This document shows, in pieces, positions 8,959-18,400 of a DNA stretch of 64,000 nucleotides. Under the pieces are notes generated by a model that was not told where the DNA came from, made no database searches, and saw only the letters and a program-made list of their open reading frames with translations. Both the position numbers and the translations under genes were made by a program. The stretch is taken from contig CAVWFT010000001.1 of the NCBI GenBank assembly GCA_963754445.1, positions 682,001-746,000 on the forward strand, written 5' to 3'. Source of the DNA: Bog-473 sp963754445. GTDB taxonomy: Bacteria > Actinomycetota > Acidimicrobiia > Acidimicrobiales > RAAP-2. Within the stretch, counting starts at the first letter, position 1. Every line of letters starts with the position of its first letter.

Positions 8959-9001
8959 GATCACATCTTTGAAGCTGTTACTGCGTGTTGCTCGATTGGT
9001 A

Positions 9002-9463
9002 CTAGGAGACCGTCGAGCAGATGTTGTTCGGACCGGAGACGTACGGCTTGGCGGTGCCACCAGTGGGCTTGACCATCACGGTCGGAGCAGCGTTCCCGTT
9101 GGCCTGCAGGGTGATCTTGTAGGCCGAGTTGCTCGGGGCGTCCTGAAGGAACGTGTCCGGCGAGCCGCTCTGCGGGTTGTTGAACGGAGCCGTCTGCAGG
9201 GCCCCGACCGACGCGGGAGGAGCGTTGGTGGAGTTGTCAGGCGAGTTGATGTACGCCTGGATACCCACCTCGATCGTCTTGGCGTCCGAGTTGCAAGCAG
9301 CCTGCGCGCTCTGACCCGTCACGCCACTCAGGGCGAAGACGACCGTTGCGGCCAGGATGCCCAGGACCACGATGACGACCAAGAGCTCGATGAGGGTGAA
9401 ACCCGACTCAGCGAGGTCCTCGCCCCTGCGACGCGCCTGGATGTCGCGAATTTGCCTAATCAT
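9002..9463 (-). CDS. pilA: Major type IV pilin (PilA-like prepilin)
   Basis: 153 residues with a textbook type III signal: a basic leader MIRQIRDIQARRRGEDLAES, then G21 | F22-TLIE26, giving a mature pilin of about 132 residues with Glu at +5 and a hydrophobic N-terminal helix LLVVIVVLGILAATVVFALSG. The mature part holds a helix AACNSDAKTIEVGIQAYI and a variable C-terminal beta region; one cysteine near the helix and one near the end (NNICSTVS) could form a disulfide. The ATG at 9463 has GGGAG 8 bases upstream; longer readings lack a site. Own terminator (8925-8958) and a long AT-rich upstream region suggest strong, separately controlled expression. Confidence 0.92.
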   Translation of the reverse strand: MIRQIRDIQARRRGEDLAESGFTLIELLVVIVVLGILAATVVFALSGVTGQSAQAACNSDAKTIEVGIQAYINSPDNSTNAPPASVGALQTAPFNNPQSGSPDTFLQDAPSNSAYKITLQANGNAAPTVMVKPTGGTAKPYVSGPNNICSTVS

Positions 9464-9810
9464 TTGCGGTGCTCCCGCCTTTCCGTTAAGGCGTCTGAGT
9501 CCCTTTGACTCAAACGTACTGGATCTCCTCGCCAAAGGAGAACTGGACTGTAACATGTTCTTACGTAAATCAGGACTGCCGTTGTGACAATATTGTGCTG
9601 CTGACTTGGACTTTTGTGTCCGTTGTGTTGCTGACTGCCTCGTGAATCATTCTCTATAAGAATCGGAACTCAATGACTAGGACTTGAGGCCCTATTTGAC
9701 TGAATAGTGTCCAGAAAAGTGGACGCGTCGAGTCACGCACGCATCAGCCGTGTTGAGGATCAGTCCGGTGGATCAGTTGCCAAGAGGGCAACAAGGGCCC
9801 GGCACACTGC
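9464..9810. promoter_or_regulatory. AT-rich regulatory region of pilA
   Basis: A 347-bp gene-free gap, visibly richer in A and T than the rest of the window between 9541 and 9735. It holds a 13-bp direct repeat on the minus strand (AGTCAGCARCACA) at 9636-9624 and 9606-9594 with a 30-bp period, about three helical turns; a perfect 10-bp palindrome ACAATATTGT at 9587-9596; and short hairpins close to the pilA ribosome site. A 6-bp stem GTTGCC/GGCAAC at 9776-9792 may end the pilC transcript. I could not settle on one clear promoter pair. The arrangement suggests an activator-controlled promoter and a long 5' leader. Confidence 0.45.
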
Positions 9811-11025
9811 CTATTGGATCTTGACCTGCTTGTAGATGCCGTACATGGCCGAGACGAGCGCGATAGCGACAAAGCCCACCACCACGCCCATGAGCACGAT
9901 GACGAGAGGCTCGAACAAGCTGGTGAAGCGCTTGAGTTTGATGTCGAGCTCGCGGTCGTAGAACGCCGCCGCTGTCTCGAGCTGCTGATCGAGGGTTCCC
10001 GTCTCCTCGCCGACGCGGAACATCTGACGGGCGGCGCCGGGAAACAGCCCGGTACGAGCCAGAGGCTCGGCAAGACCCTGGCCCTCGATCATTTCCTCAC
10101 GCACGTGGAGGAGCCCGTTGCGATAGACGGTGTTGCTCGACGACTCTGCGGTGACCGCCATGGCGTCGGGCAACGAGACGCCGGCCCGGACCATGGAGGA
10201 CAGGATCCGGCAGACGCGTTCGATGACTGCCGTCTGGACTAGTTCGCCGAGAAGCGGAAGCTTGAGAATGATGGTGTCGATTTGGGCCTTGCCACCATCA
10301 GATCGGCGGAGAACGGTGATCGCCGTCGCGAGGACGACGAACACGAGCAGGATGGCCCACCACCAGTGGGAGACGAAATTGGAAGAACTGAGCAGCATCC
10401 TCGTCGGAAGCGGAAGCTTCGCATTGAAGGACTTGAAGAAGACCACGAATTTCGGCATCACGAACGTGGCGAGGACGAGCACCACGACGATGGCCATGAC
10501 GGCGACCACGGCCGGGTAGATGAGCGCGCTGGTGATCTTGCCGCGCGCCTCGATGTCGCGTTCGAGGTAGTCCGCCAGCTGATCGAGGACGACGTCGAGC
10601 GTTCCAGTGAGCTCGGCGGAAGTCAGGACGCCGACGTAATAGTTCGGAAACGCTTCGGGGTGAGACGCGGCGGCGGAGGCAAACGAGTCACCGGCTTGTA
10701 GGCGATCGATAATGTCGCGCAGCGCCTTCTGGAGCAGCTTGTCCTGCGTCTCGCCGGCGATGATGTCGAGGGCTTCCATGATCGGAATACCGGCCTTGAC
10801 GAACACGGCCAGCTGCCGCGAGAAGTGCATGACGTCCTTGCGAGGGACGATCTTGCGGGTGATCTCGAACTGCATGATGCTTTTCTTCTCGGTGATCTCC
10901 ACCGGCTGCAACCCGCGTTCGAGCAAGGCTAGGTGCGCAACACCCGCCGTGGCGCCGGACTCGACGCCCTTGACCCGCTGTCCGTCGTTGTCGAGTGCGA
11001 CGTAATCGAATTTCGCCAATGCCAT
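9811..11025 (-). CDS. pilC: Type IV pilus inner-membrane platform protein PilC
   Basis: 404 residues, the usual length of PilC/GspF. The N-terminal segment MALAKFDYVALDNDGQRVKG is the typical opening, followed by two copies of the GspF domain: FSRQLAVFVKAGIPIMEALD near residue 90 and VCRILSSMVRAGVSLPDAM near 290. Three hydrophobic stretches, near residues 170-195, 220-240 and at the C terminus (LFEPLVIVLMGVVVGFVAIALV), are the membrane helices. PilC links the assembly and retraction ATPases to the pilin pool. GGGGAG lies 7 bases before the ATG. It follows the PilX-like gene by 95 bp on the same strand. Confidence 0.94.
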   Translation of the reverse strand: MALAKFDYVALDNDGQRVKGVESGATAGVAHLALLERGLQPVEITEKKSIMQFEITRKIVPRKDVMHFSRQLAVFVKAGIPIMEALDIIAGETQDKLLQKALRDIIDRLQAGDSFASAAASHPEAFPNYYVGVLTSAELTGTLDVVLDQLADYLERDIEARGKITSALIYPAVVAVMAIVVVLVLATFVMPKFVVFFKSFNAKLPLPTRMLLSSSNFVSHWWWAILLVFVVLATAITVLRRSDGGKAQIDTIILKLPLLGELVQTAVIERVCRILSSMVRAGVSLPDAMAVTAESSSNTVYRNGLLHVREEMIEGQGLAEPLARTGLFPGAARQMFRVGEETGTLDQQLETAAAFYDRELDIKLKRFTSLFEPLVIVLMGVVVGFVAIALVSAMYGIYKQVKIQ

Positions 11026-11120
11026 TGTGAGGCTCCCCTCGCTCTACTGAGGTAGAAGGATTAGGGAAATTGTCGGTCTGGCGACGCTTTCCCTTGAGAT
11101 GGATAGATCTGTCGTTGTCG

Positions 11121-12431
11121 TCATGCCGGCGCCGTCGTGTAGGTGAAGACGTCATTGGAGGTGGTGCCGTACGGCGTGGATCCGGCGCTGGTGGTCACGG
11201 TGACGAAATAAGTGCCGGTCGTGCTGATGGGCGGTGACTTCGCCTGGATCTGGGTCGGCGACATGATCTGGACCGTGGCGGCGGGAGTCGAAGCCCCACC
11301 GGTGGGGACACCTCCACTCTCGGGAACGAAGTTCACGGTCGCTCCGTTGACGAAGCCCGTACCGGTGATGGTGACGACCGTCTCGTGCAGCTGAAACCCA
11401 TTGTTGGGCGTGATGGCAGCGGTGAGCGTCGGTGTGGGCGTGCTGTATTGGAACTCGAAGCTCGCGTTGGTCGGGCTCGTTCCTCCGGGTGTGGTGACGG
11501 TGATGAAGTAACTGGCGGGCGCCGTCACGGCCGGAGCCAGCACCTGGATGGTGTTCGAGGCGCACGGGCTGGTGACGGCGCACACGATCTTGGCCGGAAC
11601 GATCTGCTGGATCGGGGCCGAGCTCGGAGCGGTGGCGGAAGCCAGGGGATTGGTGTCCACGAAGTTCACGGTGGAGCCGCTGGTGAATCCGGTGCCGGTG
11701 ATGGTCAAGGCCTGGCCGCCGACGCTGCTCCCTGACGGTGTCGGAGGGGTCTGGAGCCCCGTCACGCTCGTGATCTGCGGAATGGTCGGGGACCATACCC
11801 AGCTGTTGATCGAGAGGCTGTTGCCGCAGTACTCCACGCATGGGTTGGGGTTCGGAGCGCTGACACCCGGCGGGTAGTCGTCGATGGTCACGATGGCTTG
11901 TAGCAGCGGCTTTGCTGCGCAGGCCGTGACTGACTGGTTGTATGCCTGGAGGCACGCGGAAATGGTCACTTTGCGAGTGTTCTGTGAGGTCGGGTTCCAG
12001 ACCGTGCTGCAGTAGAGGTTGATGACGTTGGTGCGTCCGTCGACGTGCGCCGGGCTGGTGTAGCTCGACGGCCCCGTACCCCAGCAGTTGGTGGGCGGAC
12101 TTGCATTGAGTGTCTGGTCGACCACCGTCGGCGGTGTGCCAGGCGTGGTCGTGTAGAGCAGTGGGGCATAGCGGATGTTCTGAATGGCCAAGTCGACGGC
12201 GTTCGTCGCGTCGTTGTTCAGGCTCTGCGCACCGGCGTACGTCTGGGAGTTGGCCAGGCTGTTGGCGGCCCACCCCGTGAGCCCCGCCGTGAGCAAGCCG
12301 ATGACGACCAAGAAGATGAGGGCGAGGATGAGAACGGCGCCTTGCTCGTCGCCGCTGGCCTTGCGCCGCGTGTCGATGGTCGTCCGGATCGATCGGATTC
12401 GGTTCATGACGTGATTCGTCCCGCTACTCAT
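11121..12431 (-). CDS. PilX-like pilus protein with two IPT/TIG domains
   Basis: 436 residues. Residues 25-50 read GDEQGAVLILALIFLVVIGLL, a PilX-like N-terminal helix without the Glu+5 of ordinary pilins, followed by the polar helix of a minor pilin (NSLANSQTYAGAQSLNNDATNAVDLAIQNI). The second half holds two Ig-like IPT/TIG domains, each with the signature ALTITGTGFTSGSTVNF / VVTITGTGFVNGATVNF. Several cysteines lie between. PilX-type proteins affect aggregation and adhesion in known pili; here the extra domains look like a short adhesive arm. The start at 12431 overlaps the end of the giant gene by 8 bp, which suggests coupling; ATG 12407 is an alternative. Confidence 0.8.
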   Translation of the reverse strand: MSSGTNHVMNRIRSIRTTIDTRRKASGDEQGAVLILALIFLVVIGLLTAGLTGWAANSLANSQTYAGAQSLNNDATNAVDLAIQNIRYAPLLYTTTPGTPPTVVDQTLNASPPTNCWGTGPSSYTSPAHVDGRTNVINLYCSTVWNPTSQNTRKVTISACLQAYNQSVTACAAKPLLQAIVTIDDYPPGVSAPNPNPCVEYCGNSLSINSWVWSPTIPQITSVTGLQTPPTPSGSSVGGQALTITGTGFTSGSTVNFVDTNPLASATAPSSAPIQQIVPAKIVCAVTSPCASNTIQVLAPAVTAPASYFITVTTPGGTSPTNASFEFQYSTPTPTLTAAITPNNGFQLHETVVTITGTGFVNGATVNFVPESGGVPTGGASTPAATVQIMSPTQIQAKSPPISTTGTYFVTVTTSAGSTPYGTTSNDVFTYTTAPA

Positions 12432-15400
12432 TGAACGTTGCGCTATTGACGGAGCCGAAGCCGCTGGCCGAGGCGGTGAGCATGTAGGTGGTGGAACCGT
12501 TCGCGCCGGCGAACTTGCAGCCGCTGAAGGTGGCAGTGCCTGCTGTGGCGGACACCGGGTTGGCGCTGCAGGTCATGGAGGCAGGGTTCGCGTTCCCTCC
12601 GCTGGACTTCTTCAGCGCCAGGGTGATCGAGTTGGTGGCCGACGTCACGATGTTGCCGTTCGAGTCCTCGACGCTCACCGCCGGCTGGGACGTCCACACT
12701 GTCCCGTTGACGGCCCCGTTCGGCTGGTTGGAGAAGGCGAGCTGTGCCGCGCTCCCGGCAACGATGGTCAGGGTCGCCGAGGTCGGGCTCACGATCGGTC
12801 CGACACCGCTACTGGCCAGGAGCGTGTACGACCCGGCTGCCCCAGTGCCGGTGATCTTGCAGCCACTGAAGGTCGCAACGCCGCTGCTCGGGGTCACCGG
12901 GTTTGTGCATCCAGTCAGATTCCCGGCGCTGGAGCCGCCGCCGGTGGCCGTGTAGCCGTTGACGGCAAGGGTCACTGGCGTTGCATACGTCGTGACCGTG
13001 TTGCCCCCGATGTCCTGGACGGTGACGACGGGTTGTGTCGTGAACGACGTGCCCTCGGTCACACCCGAAGACCCGGTGCTTGGCTGGGTCGAGAAGGCGA
13101 GTTGCGACGCCCCACCGACGGCGAGGGTGAAGCTCGAGCTGACCGCAGTGGTCAAACCGCTGCTCGTGGCCGAGATCGTGTAGCTACCGATCTTGCCCGT
13201 GATCGAACAGCCGGAGAACGAGGCCACTCCGTTGTTCCCCCCGCCCACGCTCAGCGGATTGGTGTTGCAGGCCAAGGTGGCCCCGGTGCCCGGCTGGCTC
13301 GTGATGGCGAGCGACACATTCGCGTTCGAGTTGAGGACCGTGTTGCCCTGTGCGTCCTCGACCGTCACGACGGGCTGGGTCGTGAAGATCGAGCCGTCGA
13401 CGGCGCCTGAAGGCTGGGTGGTGAGGACGAGCTTCGACGCCGCTCCGTAGACCACGAAGGGCGAACTCGTGGCGGAAGTGAGGCCGCTGGACGCAGCGGT
13501 CACCGTGTAGCTCCCGGCGAGCGATCCGTTGGTGATCTTGCAGCCCGAGAAGGTCGCAGTGCCGTTGGTGGCGGCCAGCGGGTTGGTGGTGCAGGCGAGC
13601 GCCGCACCGGAGCCGGGCTGGCTGGCGATGGCGAGGTTGATGGAGTTGGTGGCCGTGGTCACCACGTTGCCGCCGATGTCCTCGACGCTGACCGTGGGCT
13701 GAGTGGCCCAGATGCTGCCACTGGCACCACCGCTGGGCTGCGAGTTGAGCACGAGTGTCTTCGCCGGTCCGATGGCGACGTTGAACGACACGCTCGTCGC
13801 GGTCGGGAGACCACTCGTCGTCGCGCTCAGCGTGTAGCTCCCCACCGCGCCCGTGATCTTGCAGCCCGAGAAGGTCGCGGTGCCGTTGGTGGCGGCCAGC
13901 GGGTTGGTGGTGCAGGCCAGCGCCGCACCGGAGCCGGGCTGGCTGGCGATGGCGAGGCTGATGGAGTTGGTGGCCGTGGTCACCGGGTTGCCGCCGACGT
14001 CCTCGACGCTGACCGCGGGCTGGGTGCCGAAGGCCGCACCGTCGGTGCCGCCGCTGGGCTGGGTGCCGAAGGCGAGCTGGGTGGCCGAGCCGATCGTGAC
14101 ATTGAACGACGTGGAAGTTGCGGTGGTCAGGCCAGTGGACGAGGCGCTGAGCCTGTAGCTGCCGATCGTTCCGGTGATGGAACAGCCCGAGAAGCCGGCC
14201 ACACCGTTGTTCGCGCCGTTGAGCGTGATCGGGTTGGTGTTGCAGGCCAAGGTGGCCCCGCTGCCGGGCTGGCTGGCGATGGCCAAGGTGACCGTGGCGT
14301 TCGAGTTGGTGACCGTGTTGCCCGACTGGTCCTGGACCGTCACGACGGGCTGGGTGCCGAAGGCCACACCGTCGGTGCCGCCACCGGGCTGGGTGCTGAA
14401 GGCGAGCTGGCTGGCCGAGCCGAAGGTGATGGCCACGGTGTTCGACGTGGCTGTGGTCAGGCCGCTGCTCGTGGCCGAGATCGTGTAGTTGCCCACCTTG
14501 CCGGTGATCTGGCAGGCGGCGAAGTTCGAGACCCCGTTGTTGGCCGCCAGCGGGTTGGTCGTGCACGACAGCGCAGCGCCGGTGCCGGGCTGGGTGGCGA
14601 TGGCCAGGTTGACCGGGGCCGACGAGGACGTGACCACGTTGCCGCCGATGTCCTCGACGCTGACCGACGGCTGGGTGTTGAAGGCCGCACCGTTGGCCGC
14701 GCCACCGGGCTGAGTGCTGAAGGCGAGCTGGGTGGCTGAGCCGATGGTCAGGTTGAACGAGTTCGAGGTGGCCGTGTTCAGGCCGCTCGAGGTCGCGCTC
14801 AGCGTGTAGCTGCCGATCTTGCCCGTGATCTTGCAGCCCGAGAAGGTGGCCACACCGGTGCCGTTGGTGGCGGCCAGCGGGTTGGTGGTGCAGGCGAGCG
14901 CCGCACCCGAGCCGGGCTGGCTGGCGATGGCGAGGCTGATGGAGTTGGTGGCCGTGGTCACCGGGTTGCCGCCCACGTCCTCGACGCTGACCGCCGGCTG
15001 GGTGCCGAAGGCCGCACCGTCGGTGCCGCCGCTGGGCTGGGTGCTGAAGGCGAGCTGGTTGGCGCCGCCCACGGCCACGTTGAAGCTGGTGCTCGTGGCC
15101 GTGCTCACGCCGCTGCTGGTGGCCGAGATGGTGTAGCTGCCGGCCTTGCCCGTGATCTTGCAGCCCGAGAAGCCGGCCACACCGTTGTTCGCGCCGTTGA
15201 GCGTGATCGGGTTGGTGTTGCAGGCCAAGGTGGCCCCGCTGCCGGGCTGGCTGGCGATGGCCAAGGTGACCGTGGCGTTCGAGTTGGTGACCGTGTTGCC
15301 CGACTGGTCCTGGACCGTCACGACGGGCTGGGTGCCGAAGGCCACACCGTCGGTGCCGCCACCGGGCTGGGTGCTGAAGGCGAGCTGGCTGGCCGAGCCG

Positions 15401-18400
15401 AAGGTGATGGCCACGGTGTTCGACGTGGCTGTGGTCAGGCCGCTGCTCGTGGCCGAGATCGTGTAGTTGCCCACCTTGCCGGTGATCTGGCAGGCGGCGA
15501 AGTTCGAGACCCCGTTGTTGGCCGCCAGCGGGTTGGTCGTGCACGACAGCGCAGCGCCGGTGCCGGGCTGGGTGGCGATGGCCAGGTTGACCGGGGCCGA
15601 CGAGGACGTGACCACGTTGCCGCCGATGTCCTCGACGCTGACCGACGGCTGGGTGTTGAAGGCCGCACCGTTGGCCGCGCCACCGGGCTGAGTGCTGAAG
15701 GCGAGCTGGGTGGCTGAGCCGATGGTCAGGTTGAACGAGTTCGAGGTGGCCGTGTTCAGGCCGCTCGAGGTCGCGCTCAGCGTGTAGCTGCCGATCTTGC
15801 CCGTGATCTTGCAGCCCGAGAAGGTGGCCACACCGGTGCCGTTGGTGGCGGCCAGCGGGTTGGTGGTGCAGGCGAGCGCCGCACCCGAGCCGGGCTGGCT
15901 GGCGATGGCGAGGCTGATGGAGTTGGTGGCCGTGGTCACCGGGTTGCCGCCCACGTCCTCGACGCTGACCGCCGGCTGGGTGCCGAAGGCCGCACCGTCG
16001 GTGCCGCCGCTGGGCTGGGTGCTGAAGGCGAGCTGGTTGGCGCCGCCCACGGCCACGTTGAAGCTGGTGCTCGTGGCCGTGCTCACGCCGCTGCTGGTGG
16101 CCGAGATGGTGTAGCTGCCGGCCTTGCCCGTGATCTTGCAGCCCGAGAAGCCGGCCACACCGTTGTTCGCGCCGTTGAGCGTGATCGGGTTGGTGTTGCA
16201 GGCCAAGGTGGCCCCGCTGCCGGGCTGGCTGGCGATGGCCAAGGTGACCGTGGCGTTCGAGTTGGTGACCGTGTTGCCCGACTGGTCCTGGACCGTCACG
16301 ACGGGCTGGGTGCCGAAGGCCACACCGTCGGTGCCGCCACCGGGCTGGGTGCTGAAGGCGAGCTGGCTGGCCGAGCCGAAGGTGATGGCCACGGTGTTCG
16401 ACGTGGCTGTGGTCAGGCCGCTGCTCGTGGCCGAGATCGTGTAGTTGCCCACCTTGCCGGTGATCTGGCAGGCGGCGAAGTTCGAGACCCCGTTGTTGGC
16501 CGCCAGCGGGTTGGTCGTGCACGACAGCGCAGCGCCGGTGCCGGGCTGGGTGGCGATGGCCAGGTTGACCGGGGCCGACGAGGACGTGACCACGTTGCCG
16601 CCGATGTCCTCGACGCTGACCGACGGCTGGGTGTTGAAGGCCGCACCGTTGGCCGCGCCACCGGGCTGAGTGCTGAAGGCGAGCTGGGTGGCTGAGCCGA
16701 TGGTCAGGTTGAACGAGTTCGAGGTGGCCGTGTTCAGGCCGCTCGAGGTCGCGCTCAGCGTGTAGCTGCCGATCTTGCCCGTGATCTTGCAGCCCGAGAA
16801 GGTGGCCACACCGGTGCCGTTGGTGGCGGCCAGCGGGTTGGTGGTGCAGGCGAGCGCCGCACCCGAGCCGGGCTGGCTGGCGATGGCGAGGCTGATGGAG
16901 TTGGTGGCCGTGGTCACCGGGTTGCCGCCGACGTCCTCGACGCTGACCGCCGGCTGGGTGCCGAAGGCCGCACCGTCGGTGCCGCCGCTGGGCTGGGTGC
17001 TGAAGGCGAGCTGGTTGGCGCCGCCCACGGCCACGTTGAAGCTGGTGCTCGTGGCCGTGCTCACGCCGCTGCTGGTGGCCGAGATGGTGTAGCTGCCGGC
17101 CTTGCCCGTGATCTTGCAGCCCGAGAAGCCGGCCACACCGTTGTTCGCGCCGTTGAGCGTGATCGGGTTGGTGTTGCAGGCCAAGGTGGCCCCGCTGCCG
17201 GGCTGGCTGGCGATGGCCAAGGTGACCGTGGCGTTCGAGTTGGTGACCGTGTTGCCCGACTGGTCCTGGACCGTCACGACGGGCTGGGTGCCGAAGGCCA
17301 CACCGTCGGTGCCGCCACCGGGCTGGGTGCTGAAGGCGAGCTGGCTGGCCGAGCCGAAGGTGATGGCCACGGTGTTCGACGTGGCTGTGGTCAGGCCGCT
17401 GCTCGTGGCCGAGATCGTGTAGTTGCCCACCTTGCCGGTGATCTGGCAGGCGGCGAAGTTCGAGACCCCGTTGTTGGCCGCCAGCGGGTTGGTCGTGCAC
17501 GACAGCGCAGCGCCGGTGCCGGGCTGGGTGGCGATGGCCAGGTTGACCGGGGCCGACGAGGACGTGACCACGTTGCCGCCGATGTCCTCGACGCTGACCG
17601 ACGGCTGGGTGTTGAAGGCCGCACCGTTGGCCGCGCCACCGGGCTGAGTGCTGAAGGCGAGCTGGGTGGCTGAGCCGATGGTCAGGTTGAACGAGTTCGA
17701 GGTGGCCGTGTTCAGGCCGCTCGAGGTCGCGCTCAGCGTGTAGCTGCCGATCTTGCCCGTGATCTTGCAGCCCGAGAAGGTGGCCACACCGGTGCCGTTG
17801 GTGGCGGCCAGCGGGTTGGTGGTGCAGGCGAGCGCCGCACCCGAGCCGGGCTGGCTGGCGATGGCGAGGCTGATGGAGTTGGTGGCCGTGGTCACCGGGT
17901 TGCCGCCGACGTCCTCGACGCTGACCGCGGGCTGGGTGCCGAAGGCCGCACCGTCGGTGCCGCCGCTGGGCTGGGTGCTGAAGGCGAGCTGGTTGGCGCC
18001 GCCCACGGCCACGTTGAAGCTGGTGCTCGTGGCCGTGCTCACGCCGCTGCTGGTGGCCGAGATGGTGTAGCTGCCGGCCTTGCCCGTGATCTTGCAGCCC
18101 GAGAAGCCGGCCACACCGTTGTTCGCGCCGTTGAGCGTGATCGGGTTGGTGTTGCAGGCCAAGGTGGCCCCGCTGCCGGGCTGGCTGGCGATGGCCAAGG
18201 TGACCGTGGCGTTCGAGTTGGTGACCGTGTTGCCCGACTGGTCCTGGACCGTCACGACGGGCTGGGTGCCGAAGGCCACACCGTCGGTGCCGCCACCGGG
18301 CTGGGTGCTGAAGGCGAGCTGGCTGGCCGAGCCGAAGGTGATGGTGAAGGCACTGCTGGTGGCCGTAGTCAGACCGGTCGAGGCCGCCGTGAGGGTGTAG

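Noticed and set aside
13184..17500. A 1,438-residue open frame and many + strand frames of about 100 residues inside the giant gene
   Set aside because: They repeat with the 978-bp unit, have biased Arg/Gly/His or Val/Pro composition and simply mirror the Ig-like repeats in other frames.
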